Below, in pieces: positions 44,734 to 55,249 of a stretch of 64,000 nucleotides of DNA. The stretch is from Gigantopelta aegis (lineage: Eukaryota > Mollusca > Gastropoda > Neomphalida > Peltospiridae). A program made the translations under genes and the position numbers. Below the pieces are notes generated by a model. It was not told the DNA's origin. It saw only the letters and a program-made list of their open reading frames with translations, and ran no database searches. Numbering within the stretch: the first letter of the stretch is position 1; each line of letters begins with the position of its first letter. The stretch lies in NCBI RefSeq assembly GCF_016097555.1, contig NC_054704.1, positions 81,105,952-81,169,951 on the forward strand. Direction: 5' to 3'.

Positions 44734-45626
44734 CACTTACCATGTATACCGGCACTATCAGGTTCAAATTCAGATGGGAAAGTAGGATGACATGAAGCCA
44801 GAAATCCTGGCATAGCTGTTCAGACGTGGAACATCTGAACCTAATCCAAAGGATCTCCTCACAAGAGCCAATCTCAAGTTTATAAAGTGTCAATGTAAAA
44901 AAGGATTGTGACTTTACACAATGCAACTTCAATGCATGTGGTGATTGCAAAGCCAAATGTGACAGTTGGCAAACTATGTTTGTAGATACCACATAACTAG
45001 ATGACTTGGACCGAGGTGATTTGAATTGCTCTATTGAACAAATTCAGCATAAATTATCTCATATTATACTGGATGTCACATTGGGACTTTTGCTTTAATT
45101 AGTAGCATCATTTTACACATTCGCTTTGTTCCGAGACAATATGTCTAAACCTGACAATACATGTTATCATCCTACCTATAATTTGTGATATTACATCATT
45201 AATGAATTAAGCATTATAATGAAGTCAGTGGGTACATTTGTGAGTATTGTATTGTATCTGCTTGAAACTTTACGTTTTTATCTTAAATATGAGCCATTTT
45301 CAGTGATGATGACGCAATATGACGTCATAGGTGCGTCACACTATATTTTTGACAAAATATTTTGATTCTTTGGTATCATATTCCTATCTACTTATAATAC
45401 ATTTATGGTGTCTAAAATCAATCGCTTAGGAGATATAGGGCCTTAAATTTTGTTTTGGCGGCCATATTGGATTTATGCTAATCAGCACCTTTCCCGGTGT
45501 CAGATTTGGGTAGATTTTGGATATAATGTTCAGTGCGGTCATTTTAACAATATAGAACAAAACAAAAACCTGCTGTTGCATTTTTTTCTAGGTTCACCTA
45601 AACTTTGGCTTAAATTTACTGGACTA

Positions 45627-46227
45627 TGTAGTACCGGTCCGAACAGGTGGTTCGTTAACCGATTCATTCCGGCTGTCTCTTCCGCTATACACCCATGTTC
45701 CAAAACGTCAATGCACAATATTATAAAATAACATGGGTAAAATTCACCCAGAAGGCTTACCATTAAAAATCAAATTGTTTTAATTCTTTCCCAATTACTA
45801 GAAGTGAATATGTGAACCACAACATTTGTCATAATTAGGAACTAAAGTGGATCAATAGTCAATAATAGTGGATCAATAGTCATGATCAATGAACTCTCAC
45901 CCGGAAGTGAACTGTGTAGTAAGACTACATAGCCTTTTCGCACGGAACTACTTTTACGTTAGTTATAATCAGCAAAGGAATGTTGCATTGTTCGAAGTTA
46001 CTTATTCTTTTATTTTCACTTGATTATTTTTCAAATCGTTTTGCAGATAATTATGTATTTAAAACTATGTAATAAATTGTTGTTAATTTAAAAACTGTGG
46101 TGTATGCATATTATAGGCAACAAAGCATGCAACACGTGTGGACATACTTCTCTCGAAAACGGTAAAATTATGAAATAAAATGGTTAATTTCATTAATGTT
46201 TCGCTTTATGTGGATTGCAGGGTAAAT
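45627..46227. other. AT-rich DNA, no gene seen
   Basis: A short tandem duplication (AGTGGATCAATAGTCA) lies near 45847-45882. Nothing else recognised. Confidence 0.4.
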
Positions 46228-46295
46228 AAAATAACTGGTTACTGGCTTAAGATAACGGCTTTATCCTGCTCTATAAACAGTAACCAGTTGTTATC
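46228..46295. mobile_element. Hairpin MITE related to the one at 1298
   Basis: AACTGGTTACTG and CAGTAACCAGTT are perfect inverted repeats. GGCTTAAGATAACGGCTTTA matches the arm of the 1298-1421 element. Confidence 0.55.
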
Positions 46296-46590
46296 TAAAT
46301 GTGTTTACAGTAAAAATATTCTAACTCTTTTGATGGTTGGTTACGTGCTCACAATACCGGTATGGCATGGATTTCAGATCTAACAATATCTACTGTTTTA
46401 AATATTTTATTTATTTTAACACATATTATTAATATCGACACATGGAGACATTTTTTTGTTGAAATAAAAGTTCATGTTGGGACCCCAATATATTGACACA
46501 AAGCTAATATCGATTCAATCTTATCGACTCGAAGGATATATCGACTCAGGCAAGATCGACACAGCATATATTAGTCTTGTTCCACTTTAG

Positions 46591-46636
46591 TGTTCGCTTG
46601 ATGCGCCGTCGGTCTGGGATCGATCCCCGTCGGTGG
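46591..46636 (+). mobile_element. SINE head A fragment
   Basis: GTTCGCTTGATGCGCCGTCG and GGGATCGATCCCCGTCGGTG are the end of head A. It is cut off by the next, opposing SINE. Confidence 0.75.
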
Positions 46637-46940
46637 ATTTTTATTTAACGACGCACTCAACACATTTTATTTACGGTTATATGGCGTCGGACATATGGTT
46701 AAGGACCACACAGATATTAAGGAAAGAAACCCGCTGTCGCCACTTCATGGGTTACTCTTTTCGATTAGCAGCAAGGTATCTTTACATGCTCCACCCCATA
46801 GACAGGATAGCACATAACACAGCCTTTGATATACCAGTCGTGGTGCACTGGCTGAAGCGAGAAATAGCCCAATGGGCCCACTGACAGGGATCGATCCCAA
46901 ACCGACCGCGCATCAAGCGAGCGCTTTACCACTGGGCTAC
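46637..46940 (-). mobile_element. Full-length SINE, head A and tail A
   Basis: Minus-strand head TAGCCCAGTGGTAAAGCGCT, B box, core and tail A ending GTGCGTCGTTAAATAAAAAT. It abuts a plus-strand head fragment on the left and another SINE on the right. Confidence 0.9.
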
Positions 46941-46952
46941 TGGTCAAAGGAG

Positions 46953-47255
46953 AGGGGCGGGACATAGTCCAGTGGTAAAGAGCCGCCTGTTGCGCGGTCA
47001 GTCTAGGATCGATCCCCGTCGGTGGGCTTATTGGGCTATTTCTTATTCCAGCCAGTGCACCACGACTGGTATATCAAAGGCTGTGGTATGTGCTTTCCTG
47101 TCTGTAGCAAAATGCATATAAAAGATCCCTTGCTGAATTAAGAAATGTAGCGGATTTCCTCTGATGACTACGAGTCAGAATTACCAAATGTTTGACATCC
47201 AATAGCCGATGATAATTGATGTGCTCAAGTGGTGTCGTTAAACAAAACGAACTTT
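46953..47255 (+). mobile_element. Full-length SINE, head A and tail B
   Basis: AGGGGCGGGACATAGTCCAG, AGGATCGATCCCCGTCGGTG, core, then CATCCAATAGCCGATGATAA and GGTGTCGTTAAACAAAACGA. Confidence 0.9.
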
Positions 47256-48250
47256 AGATTGGTGCAACCTATATGATGTAGCGATTCGGCTTAAGAATGA
47301 TTACTTTACGTGGTATTTTAGATAATGTTACCAAAGATGGATTAAAACTTAACTAATGCAAAACTTATAACATGGTCGTTCTTTGTTTTTACAGCCATTT
47401 TAGTAATCATCTTGGATTTAAACAATGATAACAGTTCACTGTATTAACAAGTGAATGCAATAATTTAATTTCTTTCTCTCTAAAACATTTGAAGTGAAAA
47501 TTATTGCTTTGGATAAAATAAAATGTCGGATACGACCACTTCTTACTTTTGGCGACTATTTTTGTGTGGCCTTCTTGAAGTTAAAACATAATTATGCAAA
47601 TATTTCAGCAGAAAGTTGTATTAGTGAATTCCTCGACCCCTATTACAAACATCTTGCTCAGTTGATATAAAATGCGATAAATAACAATTTACTTATATAG
47701 AACAACTTATGCTATAGTGGCGGCAATCTTGGATTGAAATAATGTTGCATTGTCTTGATTAGATGAGAGTAGTACAAAATTTATTCCGTGACCCTAAAAT
47801 CCAGTCATAGGCGACACTTTTGTCATAGACGATTGCAAGTATCAGATATATTGCCAGTTATGTGTATTGGCAGCCTATGTGGACGCCATCTTTTGAATAT
47901 TTAAAAAGCTAAAGGATTTCAAGTCCTCAATCAGCACTTTCCAAAGATGCAAAAACCCACAAAGAACAATTGTAGGTACACTAAATATTGTTTAAATTTA
48001 ACCTTTGAGTTGACCTTGACGTCTGAAATCGGGTAGCCTCTCTCAAAACAGTTATATGTTCCTAAAGTCGAACTGTTCCGAATGTTGTGCTTTGGGCCAA
48101 TGTGTTATAATATCGCCCATGTTTGGACTGCACAATATCCTGTTCCTGAGCATATGCTCCTTGGGACATATTAGGCAGTTGGGACATTTTGGGGTGCTTC
48201 ATGCTCCTATGTATTAAAATTGCATCGTTTGACCAGTTTCCGCAGCATAT
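47256..48250. repeat. Probable old dispersed repeat with ATCTTGGATT motifs
   Basis: GCCATTTTAGTAATCATCTT (near 47394), GTGGCGGCAATCTTGGATTG (47717) and GGACGCCATCTTTTGAATAT (47881) are related, which suggests a diverged repeat. No exon seen. Confidence 0.3.
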
Positions 48251-48830
48251 ATTGTCTCTCCAGCCACTTGGTTTCTTTTGTTGAAGAGAAATGTTTCGTA
48301 TATTTCATTTGCTTCGCCTAAGGAAAATTTGCTCAATTTGTTTTAGCACGACGTCTATGTCAGTTGCGTCATCTTCTTCCCCAAAAGAAAACTCGTCAAA
48401 GAAATCAAAGGAAGAAGGAAGGAAGGAAGGAAATATTTTATTTAACGACGCACTCAACACATTTTATTTAAGGTTATATGACGTCGGACATATAGTTAAG
48501 GACCACACAGATATAGAGAGGAAATCCGCTGTCGCCACTTCAAGGGCTACTCTTTTCGATTAGCAGCAAGGGGTGTTTTATATGTACCATCCCACAGACA
48601 GGATTTTACATACCACGGCCTTTGTTACACCAGTTGTGGAGCACTGGCTGAAACAAGAAATAACCAATGGGGCCACCGACGGGGATCGATCCTAAACTGA
48701 CCGCGCATCGAACAAGCGCTTTACCACTGGGCTACGTCCCGCCCCTAAGAAATCAAAGGCTTCCTCACCAACAAATGCTAAAACGACAGTTCTTAATGCG
48801 GTATTTTGTTTCATTGGTTTTTGAATTTTC
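48250..48830 (-). mobile_element. LTR-retrotransposon gag-like fossil fragment
   Basis: On the minus strand the sequence on both sides of a SINE resembles the Gag N-terminal region of Gypsy-type LTR retrotransposons (acidic, helical, leading to a basic segment). Only a fragment remains. It is broken in several places, no LTRs or pol region were found nearby, and it was old enough to be a passive target for the SINE at 48412-48746. Family assignment is tentative. Confidence 0.35.
48412..48746 (-). mobile_element. Full-length SINE, head A and tail A, with 13-bp TSD
   Basis: Head GGGGCGGGACGTAGCCCAGT, B box AGGATCGATCCCCGTCGG, and tail A ending with a (TTCC)n stretch on the minus strand. The direct repeat AAGAAATCAAAGG occurs at 48399-48411 and 48747-48759. 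Confidence 0.92.
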
Positions 48831-49139
48831 TCCAAGCCTATAATATTTTTTTTATTATCCCACTGCCCGCTTTGTCCTATCTTTCAACTTCTTTCGCTAT
48901 CCACCTCCACATCCGTCCTTGTCTCTCCATCCGCTTGTATCTTGTGGCTATCTGTGCCACACACCTGCCATTCCCCCAGAGGGGCGATGGTGTGGACAGC
49001 TCAGAAGACAGAGTCGGAGGAAACGTGACAGAAAGGGTCGAAGCAGATTGAAATCGTGGGAGAAATTGGAAAGTTTTTTTTATAATATTAAGATAATTAG
49101 AATGATAGGCAGAGGGTGATAGACGAGAAAGATGAATGA

Positions 49140-49225
49140 ATGTGTGAGCCAGCTTTGACGGGATTTGAACCACTGTCGTCAGCTCGATTGTCCCAGCTTA
49201 TCCACTAGACCACGGAGCTCTCTCC
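49140..49225 (-). mobile_element. tRNA-like SINE head or pseudo-tRNA
   Basis: On the minus strand CCGTGGTCTAGTGGATAAGC resembles an A box and GTGGTTCAAATCCCGTC a B box, 30-odd bases apart. The T-arm stem does not pair properly and no acceptor stem closes, so it is not a working tRNA. It differs from heads A-E. Confidence 0.4.
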
Positions 49226-49852
49226 TATATTTCTTTATAATTCGTGCATGTAGATCTAATTTGCTAGGCACAGGAATATTGGTCCAAATTGTCGACTCAA
49301 CACTGATCCAGCAACATCTCCCTTCTTATTCTCTCCCATTTTTATTTTCAAAGTTCAATGATTATATACCTTTAAGGCAACACACGACCATTGGTCGTGT
49401 CGTTACTTGCTGTAGCAGCTTAACCTACACAATTCTGATATGCCTTTTGAAATCTTTCTTTGATGATTTACAAGTAAGTTGACCTCTGTAGTATTTAAAA
49501 CTACATTCCCTGGAATATTTTTATTATTTTCGCATATAGAACAGAATATCCAATTACGTTTGGTACATATATGACGCCGCACTCCGCATTGGTTTCACTA
49601 CGCTGGCTTATCCAGGTAAAAAAACAAAGCCATGATTTTGAAAGTGGAACACTTGACGGGCTCGTACCGAACTCGGTTTTCATTGGCTTATCACAAGTAT
49701 AGAATTCCCCAACAAGAGATCGTTAGATTTCGCAATTTTTGAACAAATTTAACCTCTTGATTGATGGGTCGTCTCATATCTCCAAAACATATTTATATCC
49801 ATAGAGCCATGATGATAGAAGTATGGTACAACGCCTTTCCAGGGGTCGGTGA

Positions 49853-49870
49853 GGGGGGGGGGGGGGGGGG
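49853..49870 (+). repeat. Poly-G run
   Basis: About 18 G in a G-rich context. Confidence 0.9.
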
Positions 49871-50039
49871 GAGATTTGCCTTGAAATTTTGACAGTGGCC
49901 AGCTGTTGACATACGCGTTAGGGGTGTTACCAATTACGTAACTTTCTAGGGGTAGAGTTAGAGGGTACCGTGTTCGATTTACGTAACATTTTTCAAGACT
50001 TATTTTTATTCATTACTTAACCTAAAAAGGTTTTTTGGA

Positions 50040-50385
50040 AATGCGCGGTCAGTCTAGGATCGATCACCATCGGCGGGTATACAAAAAGACCATGGTATGT
50101 GATATCCTGTCTGTGGGATGGTACATATAAACAATCCCTTGCTAAAAAAAATAAAATATAGCAGTTTCCAAGGCACGTGTGCAGGTATTTCAGCGGGGTT
50201 GGGGTTATAGACTGTTAAGCGAAGTTTATACGGGGCCATGCTCCCCCCAAAACTCATTTCAAATTTTTTTTTAAGCTTGGGCAAGTAAGGGTTTCGACCT
50301 CCAATACCCTCCACCTGCACATTCACCAAATTTCTCTGTAAGATTATATGTCAAAATTACCAAATGTTAGACATTCAACAGCAGA
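50040..50385 (+). mobile_element. SINE, head A and tail B, interrupted by a short element
   Basis: The head (GCGCGGTCAGTCTAGGATCG) and core (CTGTGGGATGGTACATATAA) precede a foreign segment at about 50171-50330. Tail B (GTCAAAATTACCAAATGTTA) resumes after it. The end is truncated. Confidence 0.8.
50171..50330. mobile_element. Short MITE-like insert with GTGCAGGT/ACCTGCAC ends
   Basis: 8-bp inverted repeats (50179-50186 and 50313-50320) lie near both ends of a segment that interrupts the SINE. Noncoding. Confidence 0.5.
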
Positions 50386-50452
50386 TGGAAGGAAGGATAG
50401 GTTTTATTTAACGACGCACTCAACACATTTTATTTACGGTTGTATGGGGTCG
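50386..50452 (-). mobile_element. SINE tail A fragment
   Basis: Only the last part of tail A (AACACATTTTATTTACGGTT region) and a (GGAA)n stretch remain. Confidence 0.75.
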
Positions 50453-50946
50453 AATGATTATTAAATAAATATGGTTTTATCTTTGACGTCATTAAACTAT
50501 CGATAATACGTTGTCAAGATCAAACCGGTTTTAACTACAGCGCAAGATTTCTTAATTTTTTGAGACGAACCCTACAATTTGAAATCGGCAAACGCACGTG
50601 TTAAGTGAAACTAACAGGCCGTCGTTTGTGCTTTGCCGAGCTATGGCGGCACATGCGACGAATCAAGCGTATACGTTTGACGATATCCGTTCATAGCGAA
50701 CACACACGACTTTTTTAAAAGTGCATTTGAACTTGTATTTCACATTTGTACATGTTATAATATGGTAACCAGATAAAAGGTGCCTTCTCAAAGTTGCATA
50801 ATGATGGCTATTGCAAATCATATTTTTTATTAAATTGTGCTTTAACATTTAAAGACCTTTAACTATATGCCCATAAATGATTATAGGAAATTATTTTATC
50901 TACTAGTAGAAAATACATTTTTTATTGAAGAATATTTATCACAAAC

Positions 50947-51327
50947 GGAAGGAAATGTTTTATTTAACGACGCACTCAACACATTTTATTTACGGTTATA
51001 TGGCGTCAGACATATGGTTAAGGACCACAGTTTTTGAGAGGAAACCAGCTGTCGCCACTACATGGGCTACTCTTCCGATTGGCAGCAAGGGATCTTTTAT
51101 TTGCGCTTCCCACAGGCAGGATAGCACAAACCATGGCCTTTGTTGAACCAGTTATGGATCACTGGTAGGTGCAAATGGTTTACACCTACCCATTGAGCCT
51201 TACGGAGCACTCACTATGGTTTTGAGTCGGTATCTGGATTAAAAATCCCATGCCTCGACTGGGATCCGAACCCATTACCTACATGGCTGTAGAACGATGG
51301 GCTAACCACGACACCACCGAGGCCGGT
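50947..51327 (-). mobile_element. Chimeric SINE: head C joined to tail A
   Basis: The same head-tail combination as 37431-37785, with head GGCCTCGGTGGTGTCGTGGT, B-box-like GGGTTCGGATCCCAGTCG, and tail A ending GTCGTTAAATAAAACATTTC. Confidence 0.9.
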
Positions 51328-51700
51328 AAATAATAGAGTATAGATGCCAATTCATCGTCTATGGACAAACCCTTCGTGCATAAATGCCAGGCATTGGTGG
51401 ACAGTCGCCACCGGAAAAACCAAACATCTAACCAGGGGAGACCCCATCAACTTGTATCTTTTTAAACGCACCCCAGGGACTGTACACATAACAGTCTTCA
51501 CCAGTCGTAAGAAACTTGTTAGAAGATTTGTCGTCTTTCTTACGACCGGAGACTCCTTTAGTCTGCGCTCCATCACCGACCTACCCCACACCCCTAGCCA
51601 TGCCTCCGTCAGAAATTCCGTCGTCAGTGTTTTAAAGTTCACAGCTTGCTGTGAAAGCCGACAACAAGTGATTAAAGATGGTCATATTAAGACAAAGACC
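51328..51700. other. Unique DNA just downstream of the EF-hand gene
   Basis: GC content is moderate. A plus-strand 146-codon frame (51344-51784) and a minus-strand 96-codon frame (51352-51642) overlap, neither recognisable. Part may be an extended 3' UTR of the EF-hand gene. Confidence 0.25.
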
Positions 51701-51717
51701 GCTTTTGTGTTATACAT

Positions 51718-51723
51718 TTTATT
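51718..51723 (-). terminator. PolyA signal of the EF-hand gene
   Basis: AATAAA on the minus strand, about 62 bases after the stop codon at 51785-51787. No other canonical signal was noticed between stop and this point. Confidence 0.6.
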
Positions 51724-51784
51724 GGGACCTTGCGCGTTGTGCAAAGTTGACATTAGCTCGATCAACCGAGTCTTCAGAGCCTAG

Positions 51785-51861
51785 TTATTGTCCAGTCGCA
51801 TCGAAGTCCGCAACGTCATCGTCAGTAGTCTCCTCGTCTTCATCCACCACAGCCTCGATCA
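51785..51861 (-). CDS. Secreted EF-hand protein, last coding exon (acidic tail)
   Basis: After an acceptor TTTTATTGTAG (AG at 51862-51863) the exon supplies two bases completing a Met codon, then 24 codons and TAA. The encoded tail (residues 122-145, VVDEDEETTDDDVADFD) has 11 Asp/Glu in 24 residues. Acidic tails of this kind can bind calcium weakly and are common in secreted or luminal calcium-binding proteins. Phase 1 matches the previous exon exactly. The (20 bp)x6 minisatellite lies about 30 bp upstream in the intron. Confidence 0.8.
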
Positions 51862-51892
51862 CTACAATAAAATTAATTTTATACAAAGACTT

Positions 51893-52012
51893 GTGGGCCT
51901 AAACAGTCACCAGTGGGCCTAAACAGTCACCAGTGGGCCTAAACAGTCACCAGTGGGCCTAAACAGTCACCAGTGGGCCTAAACAGTCACCAGTGGGCCT
52001 AAACAGTCACCA
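51893..52012 (+). repeat. Minisatellite, six perfect 20-bp units
   Basis: GTGGGCCTAAACAGTCACCA is repeated six times without error. It lies in the last intron of the EF-hand gene, 30 bp upstream of the acceptor of the final exon in gene orientation. Perfect identity suggests recent expansion. Confidence 0.97.
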
Positions 52013-52549
52013 GAGTAAATAGACGACCGGCAGAATACACATTTTAGGAGTGCGTGTGTGTCAGAACCACCGAATTGTTTTTGGATTATCGGTAAACTTG
52101 ACCACTGGGGACCCAACAAATGGGCAACTACATTTATGACATTTACACATTAAACATGTATAAATGAACCTCTTGGAAGTCCATTTAACGACACTACAGC
52201 ACATAAGCAGATCAGGTTTTTAAAACTGGCTTCCCCTACCTTTCAGCCCCACCCTCTGGCTCCGAGATGAGAACTAGCCAATTCACCGCCATCCCTCCTA
52301 TTCATGCCATGTGAACTTCCTACAAAAGTTGATTGGAATCGTCAGTTTTGGGTCACGTTGTACGACTGTTAAGGCCCATTTTGTAACATTTACCCATTGT
52401 AACCGTCTACTGCGTAATAAAAATTGGGCCCCAGTTTATAAACACCCAATCTTTAACAAATGCTTAAAACGTTATCGCAGGTGTTAAATATTTGCCTATT
52501 TAAAAACACTGATTAACATTGAATTATGGTCCTGTGCGGAAACAGAGCT

Positions 52550-52690
52550 AGATGTAAATGCAGACATTACATTTTCTCATTCTGTCCAGTGCTCCACGAC
52601 TTGCTATATCAAAAACAATGCATACACTAGTATCAATGGGAGAGACTTGCAGCGTATTAATCTCAAGTGGATGTAGCAGATATGGTTGTG
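52550..52690 (+). mobile_element. Possible very degraded SINE
   Basis: CTGTCCAGTGCTCCACGACT and TGCTATATCAAAAACAATGC resemble the SINE core (CAGTGCACCACGACTGG, TATATCAAAGG). Nothing else remains. Confidence 0.3.
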
Positions 52691-53012
52691 TTAAATGCAG
52701 CAGCCAATAGTTGTGGTATACGACAACTGTAGATTTGTTTTGTTTTATGCCAACAATCTTGTTGAATATGCTTCCACCAAAGGGAGTTTCCCGAGAAAAT
52801 TTAATAAACATTTATACGACTATTGTTAATTTCTCATTTTAATACTAAAATCCATGTCGGTGGTTCCGTAATATATACAATAAAATTACCTCCCCCCCCC
52901 CGATAATTATGCTTTACCAGGACATTTCAAGGTTTTAGATGTGAGCGGTATACAAGTCTTGGAATAAACATTCAACATGCTTTCAAATCCAGATAGGAAC
53001 CATGTTACTTAC

Positions 53013-53072
53013 TTTTTCCCATGCTCTTGGAATAGAACAGTTTCAGTTCAACCAAATTCAGTTTTCCATCAT
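53013..53072 (-). CDS. Secreted EF-hand protein, exon 3 (second half of EF-hand 2)
   Basis: 60 nt between acceptor TTTTTCTTCAG (AG at 53073-53074) and donor GTAAGT (53007-53012). Two bases complete His101, then DGKLNLVELKLFYSKSMGK (residues 102-120), then one base. Joined to exon 2 it restores a canonical 12-residue loop: Asp98, Asn100, Asp102, Lys104, Asn106, Glu109. The exact repair of the loop across the intron is the strongest evidence that both exons are real. A 23-bp minisatellite begins about 40 bp upstream of the acceptor. Confidence 0.85.
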
Positions 53073-53112
53073 CTGAAGAAAAATCGATTTAATTAAGAAA
53101 TTGCTACCACAT

Positions 53113-53320
53113 ACTAAAGCCCTATTACACTACTTACTAAAGCCCTATTACACTACTTACTAAAGCCCCTATTACACTACTTACTAAAGCCCTATTACAC
53201 TACTTACTAAAGCCCTATTACACTACTTACTAAAGCCCCATTACACTACTTACTAAAGCCCCATTACACTACTTACTAAAGCCCCATTACACTACTTACT
53301 AAAGCCCCATTACACTACTT
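53113..53320 (+). repeat. Minisatellite, nine 23-bp units
   Basis: ACTAAAGCCCTATTACACTA-type units, nine in a row. Units 1-5 have CCCTATT and units 6-9 have CCCCATT, so two variant blocks expanded separately. It is located in intron 2 of the EF-hand gene next to the exon 3 acceptor. Confidence 0.97.
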
Positions 53321-53559
53321 AATAAGCAGTAACGTTTTCAGTTTAGAAACTAATCGACTTAGTTGACTGCGTCTAAAGGGAACCGAAGTAACACCTAATT
53401 TATGTTTTCATTTTAGTTTTAAAATCATGTTCAAAATTCAATGTTTCCTAATTTCATACAAGTAGTCGATAACCGATGGAACTGCCAAAGTAATTATACC
53501 TTTAGTATCTGTGCATTGCATTGATAAATGCAGTGACAATGCAACCGAAACACTATACA

Positions 53560-53900
53560 ATAACCGTTCAACCACCGCCTTCAGTGTACGACCCCAACTC
53601 CCCGAATTGGGACGAAAGTGGCCGAATGTGGGCAACATTGATTTAAGCATTACTGCGAAACAGCTATGTAGGGTTGCAAACAGTACGCATTTCTACATGA
53701 ATTACATTAATTACAACCAATATTGAGTAAAATTAAAATGCAAGGTGGAATGTTTCAGGCCACCAATTTCCCGGAACATTTCATAATTTTTGTCTGAAAT
53801 TCAGGATTTACTTCAGCTCTAAGGGGGGCGAGGTCGAGGGTGGGGGGTGGGGGTGGGGAGGACTTATTAAAGGCATTTCCGGGACTACTTTTAAAATAAC
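53560..53900 (+). repeat. Dispersed G-rich repeat W, copy 2
   Basis: GTAGGGTTGCAAACAGTACG, ATTTCTACATGAATTACATT and GGTGGGGGGTGGGGGTGGGG match parts of 34441-34840 in order. Intronic. Confidence 0.5.
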
Positions 53901-54210
53901 GCATCTTTTGTATTCTACTAGGTCTTATTGGTGACAACGGGCTTGTTCTCTTAGACCCCCAGACTTTGACGAGCACGATTCCAATAGTCTACTATCGACT
54001 AAGCTATTATATCGTCAATGTTTACCACCATTATAATGCCGACATAATTGAATGTTACAGAATATTGTCCCTCCACATTTAAACTCCAACCATTTGGTTA
54101 AGGCGACGCCACACGATACGAGTGCCTCTTACGATAATAGCTACGAGAACCAGCATTCCGAGAGTACTGCTAAATCAATACATGTCCCCACAAAAAAATT
54201 TTCTCCTAAA

Positions 54211-54362
54211 TTCAAGGGACATAACTATGGAAAATGGGTAAATCGCCATGAAAGTCAAACTGAAACAATACATGATATAGCTACACAATTTCTGACCAAT
54301 ATTATTAGGCATTGTGAAAAGAAAAAAACGTCTGGAAAACTATGTGGCACAATCCGATGGAC
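54211..54362. repeat. Dispersed repeat with CATAACT...ATGGGTAAATCG motif
   Basis: CAAGGGACATAACTATGGAA, AATGGGTAAATCGCCATGAA and GTCTGGAAAACTATG follow an order I know from a very common noncoding molluscan repeat. The 113-codon frame over it is incidental. Confidence 0.55.
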
Positions 54363-54530
54363 AATAGTGTCCTCAGGCACAGTAGAGGACTAATAAACTA
54401 ATGCCTTGCAACCGATGAAACCGTAATGTTAATTCTTGTGAATTAGCAATTCTGTTTATTTTCGTGTATTTTCTCGTGTGGCGTCGTCCATCATGGTTAC
54501 GCCCCCCCCAAGTTTAAGCATAAGACTCAC

Positions 54531-54687
54531 GGTTTTTATCAGCGTCGCTGAACGTCGTCTTTAGAACCGAGTTGGTTACTTTAAGACCGGTTACTTGAGC
54601 AATCTCGTCAAGCTCAACAAACCGATCACCGTTTAGGTCGAGGTCATCGTGAACATTGACCAGTTCGTCTGCAGCTACGCGTTTGGA
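54531..54687 (-). CDS. Secreted EF-hand protein, exon 2 (EF-hand 1 and start of EF-hand 2)
   Basis: 157 nt between acceptor TTTTCTTTCAG (AG at 54688-54689) and donor GTGAGT (54525-54530): 52 codons plus one base. EF-hand 1 has the loop Asp65, Asn67, Asp69, Phe71, Glu73, Glu76 (DLNGDRFVELDE), a standard calcium-binding set. The exon ends inside the second loop (SDADKN plus C), completed by exon 3. The entering helix of hand 1 is KRVAADELVNVHDDL and the linker is IAQVTGLKVTNSVLKTTF. It begins in phase 0, compatible with exon 1. The family is an EF-hand pair; I cannot name an orthologue. Confidence 0.87.
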
Positions 54688-54839
54688 CTGAAAGAAAAGT
54701 CACAAGACACTTCGTGATTCATGCAAAGAGTTTGTATAATGGTTTTGTGACGGTACATGCTCTTAATTTGTTTTCGCCTGTGGCGATATTAATTGTTTTA
54801 AAAGGCCGTGTGCAGTTCCAAATTGCACTTAGCCAGGTG

Positions 54840-54965
54840 GGCAACTTGTTACGTAATACTTCTGCGCGACGGTCCTCGATCGGTACGCCTAATACACACC
54901 CAGAGCAGGTGCGGAGGCCATGTGGCGAGTAGTTACGTAATACCTCTGCGAGTGCGGTTTTTACA
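54840..54965 (+). repeat. Imperfect direct repeat around TTACGTAATAC
   Basis: TGTTACGTAATACTTCTGCG and AGTTACGTAATACCTCTGCG lie about 80 bp apart in intron 1 of the EF-hand gene. Confidence 0.6.
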
Positions 54966-55249
54966 ACCGTGATTTGGCGACGATGACGACAGCCAGACTG
55001 AGATCAGAGAAAAATATACCGACTCTGGGAGAGGTGGAAATTCAGATGATAGGGGAGGACCGCCTTGTACCCCCAGGCAATTTTCTGATTTTATAATAAA
55101 TAGCTAGGGCTTAGAGATATCTGGGAGAAGCAAAAAGGACAGAACGATAGAAAGGTATCCCGGGGGAACGTTAGTCCGGTTGGACTTTGGTAAATATTTT
55201 ATTTCTGCTCTGTTGTATAACCTTGATGTGACTGATGTGACTTTAAATA

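Larger units (their letters stand above)
48831..50039. other. Unique and low-copy DNA, no firm gene
   Basis: It includes a tRNA-like stretch (49140-49225) and a G-run (49853-49870). Paired TTACGTAAC motifs lie near 49934 and 49979. ORFs of 60-105 codons overlap on both strands without splice support. Confidence 0.35.

Noticed and set aside
49140-49225. tRNA gene on the minus strand
   Set aside because: A- and B-box-like motifs are present but the T-arm and acceptor stems do not pair; treated as a SINE head.
51344-51784. 146-codon plus-strand frame downstream of the EF-hand gene
   Set aside because: It overlaps the 3' end and stop of the minus-strand gene, has no splice or family support, and competes with another frame on the opposite strand.
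51893-53320. CRISPR-like arrays
   Set aside because: The units are contiguous tandem repeats without unique spacers, in an animal intron.
54052-54393. 113-codon plus-strand frame
   Set aside because: It covers a common noncoding molluscan repeat.
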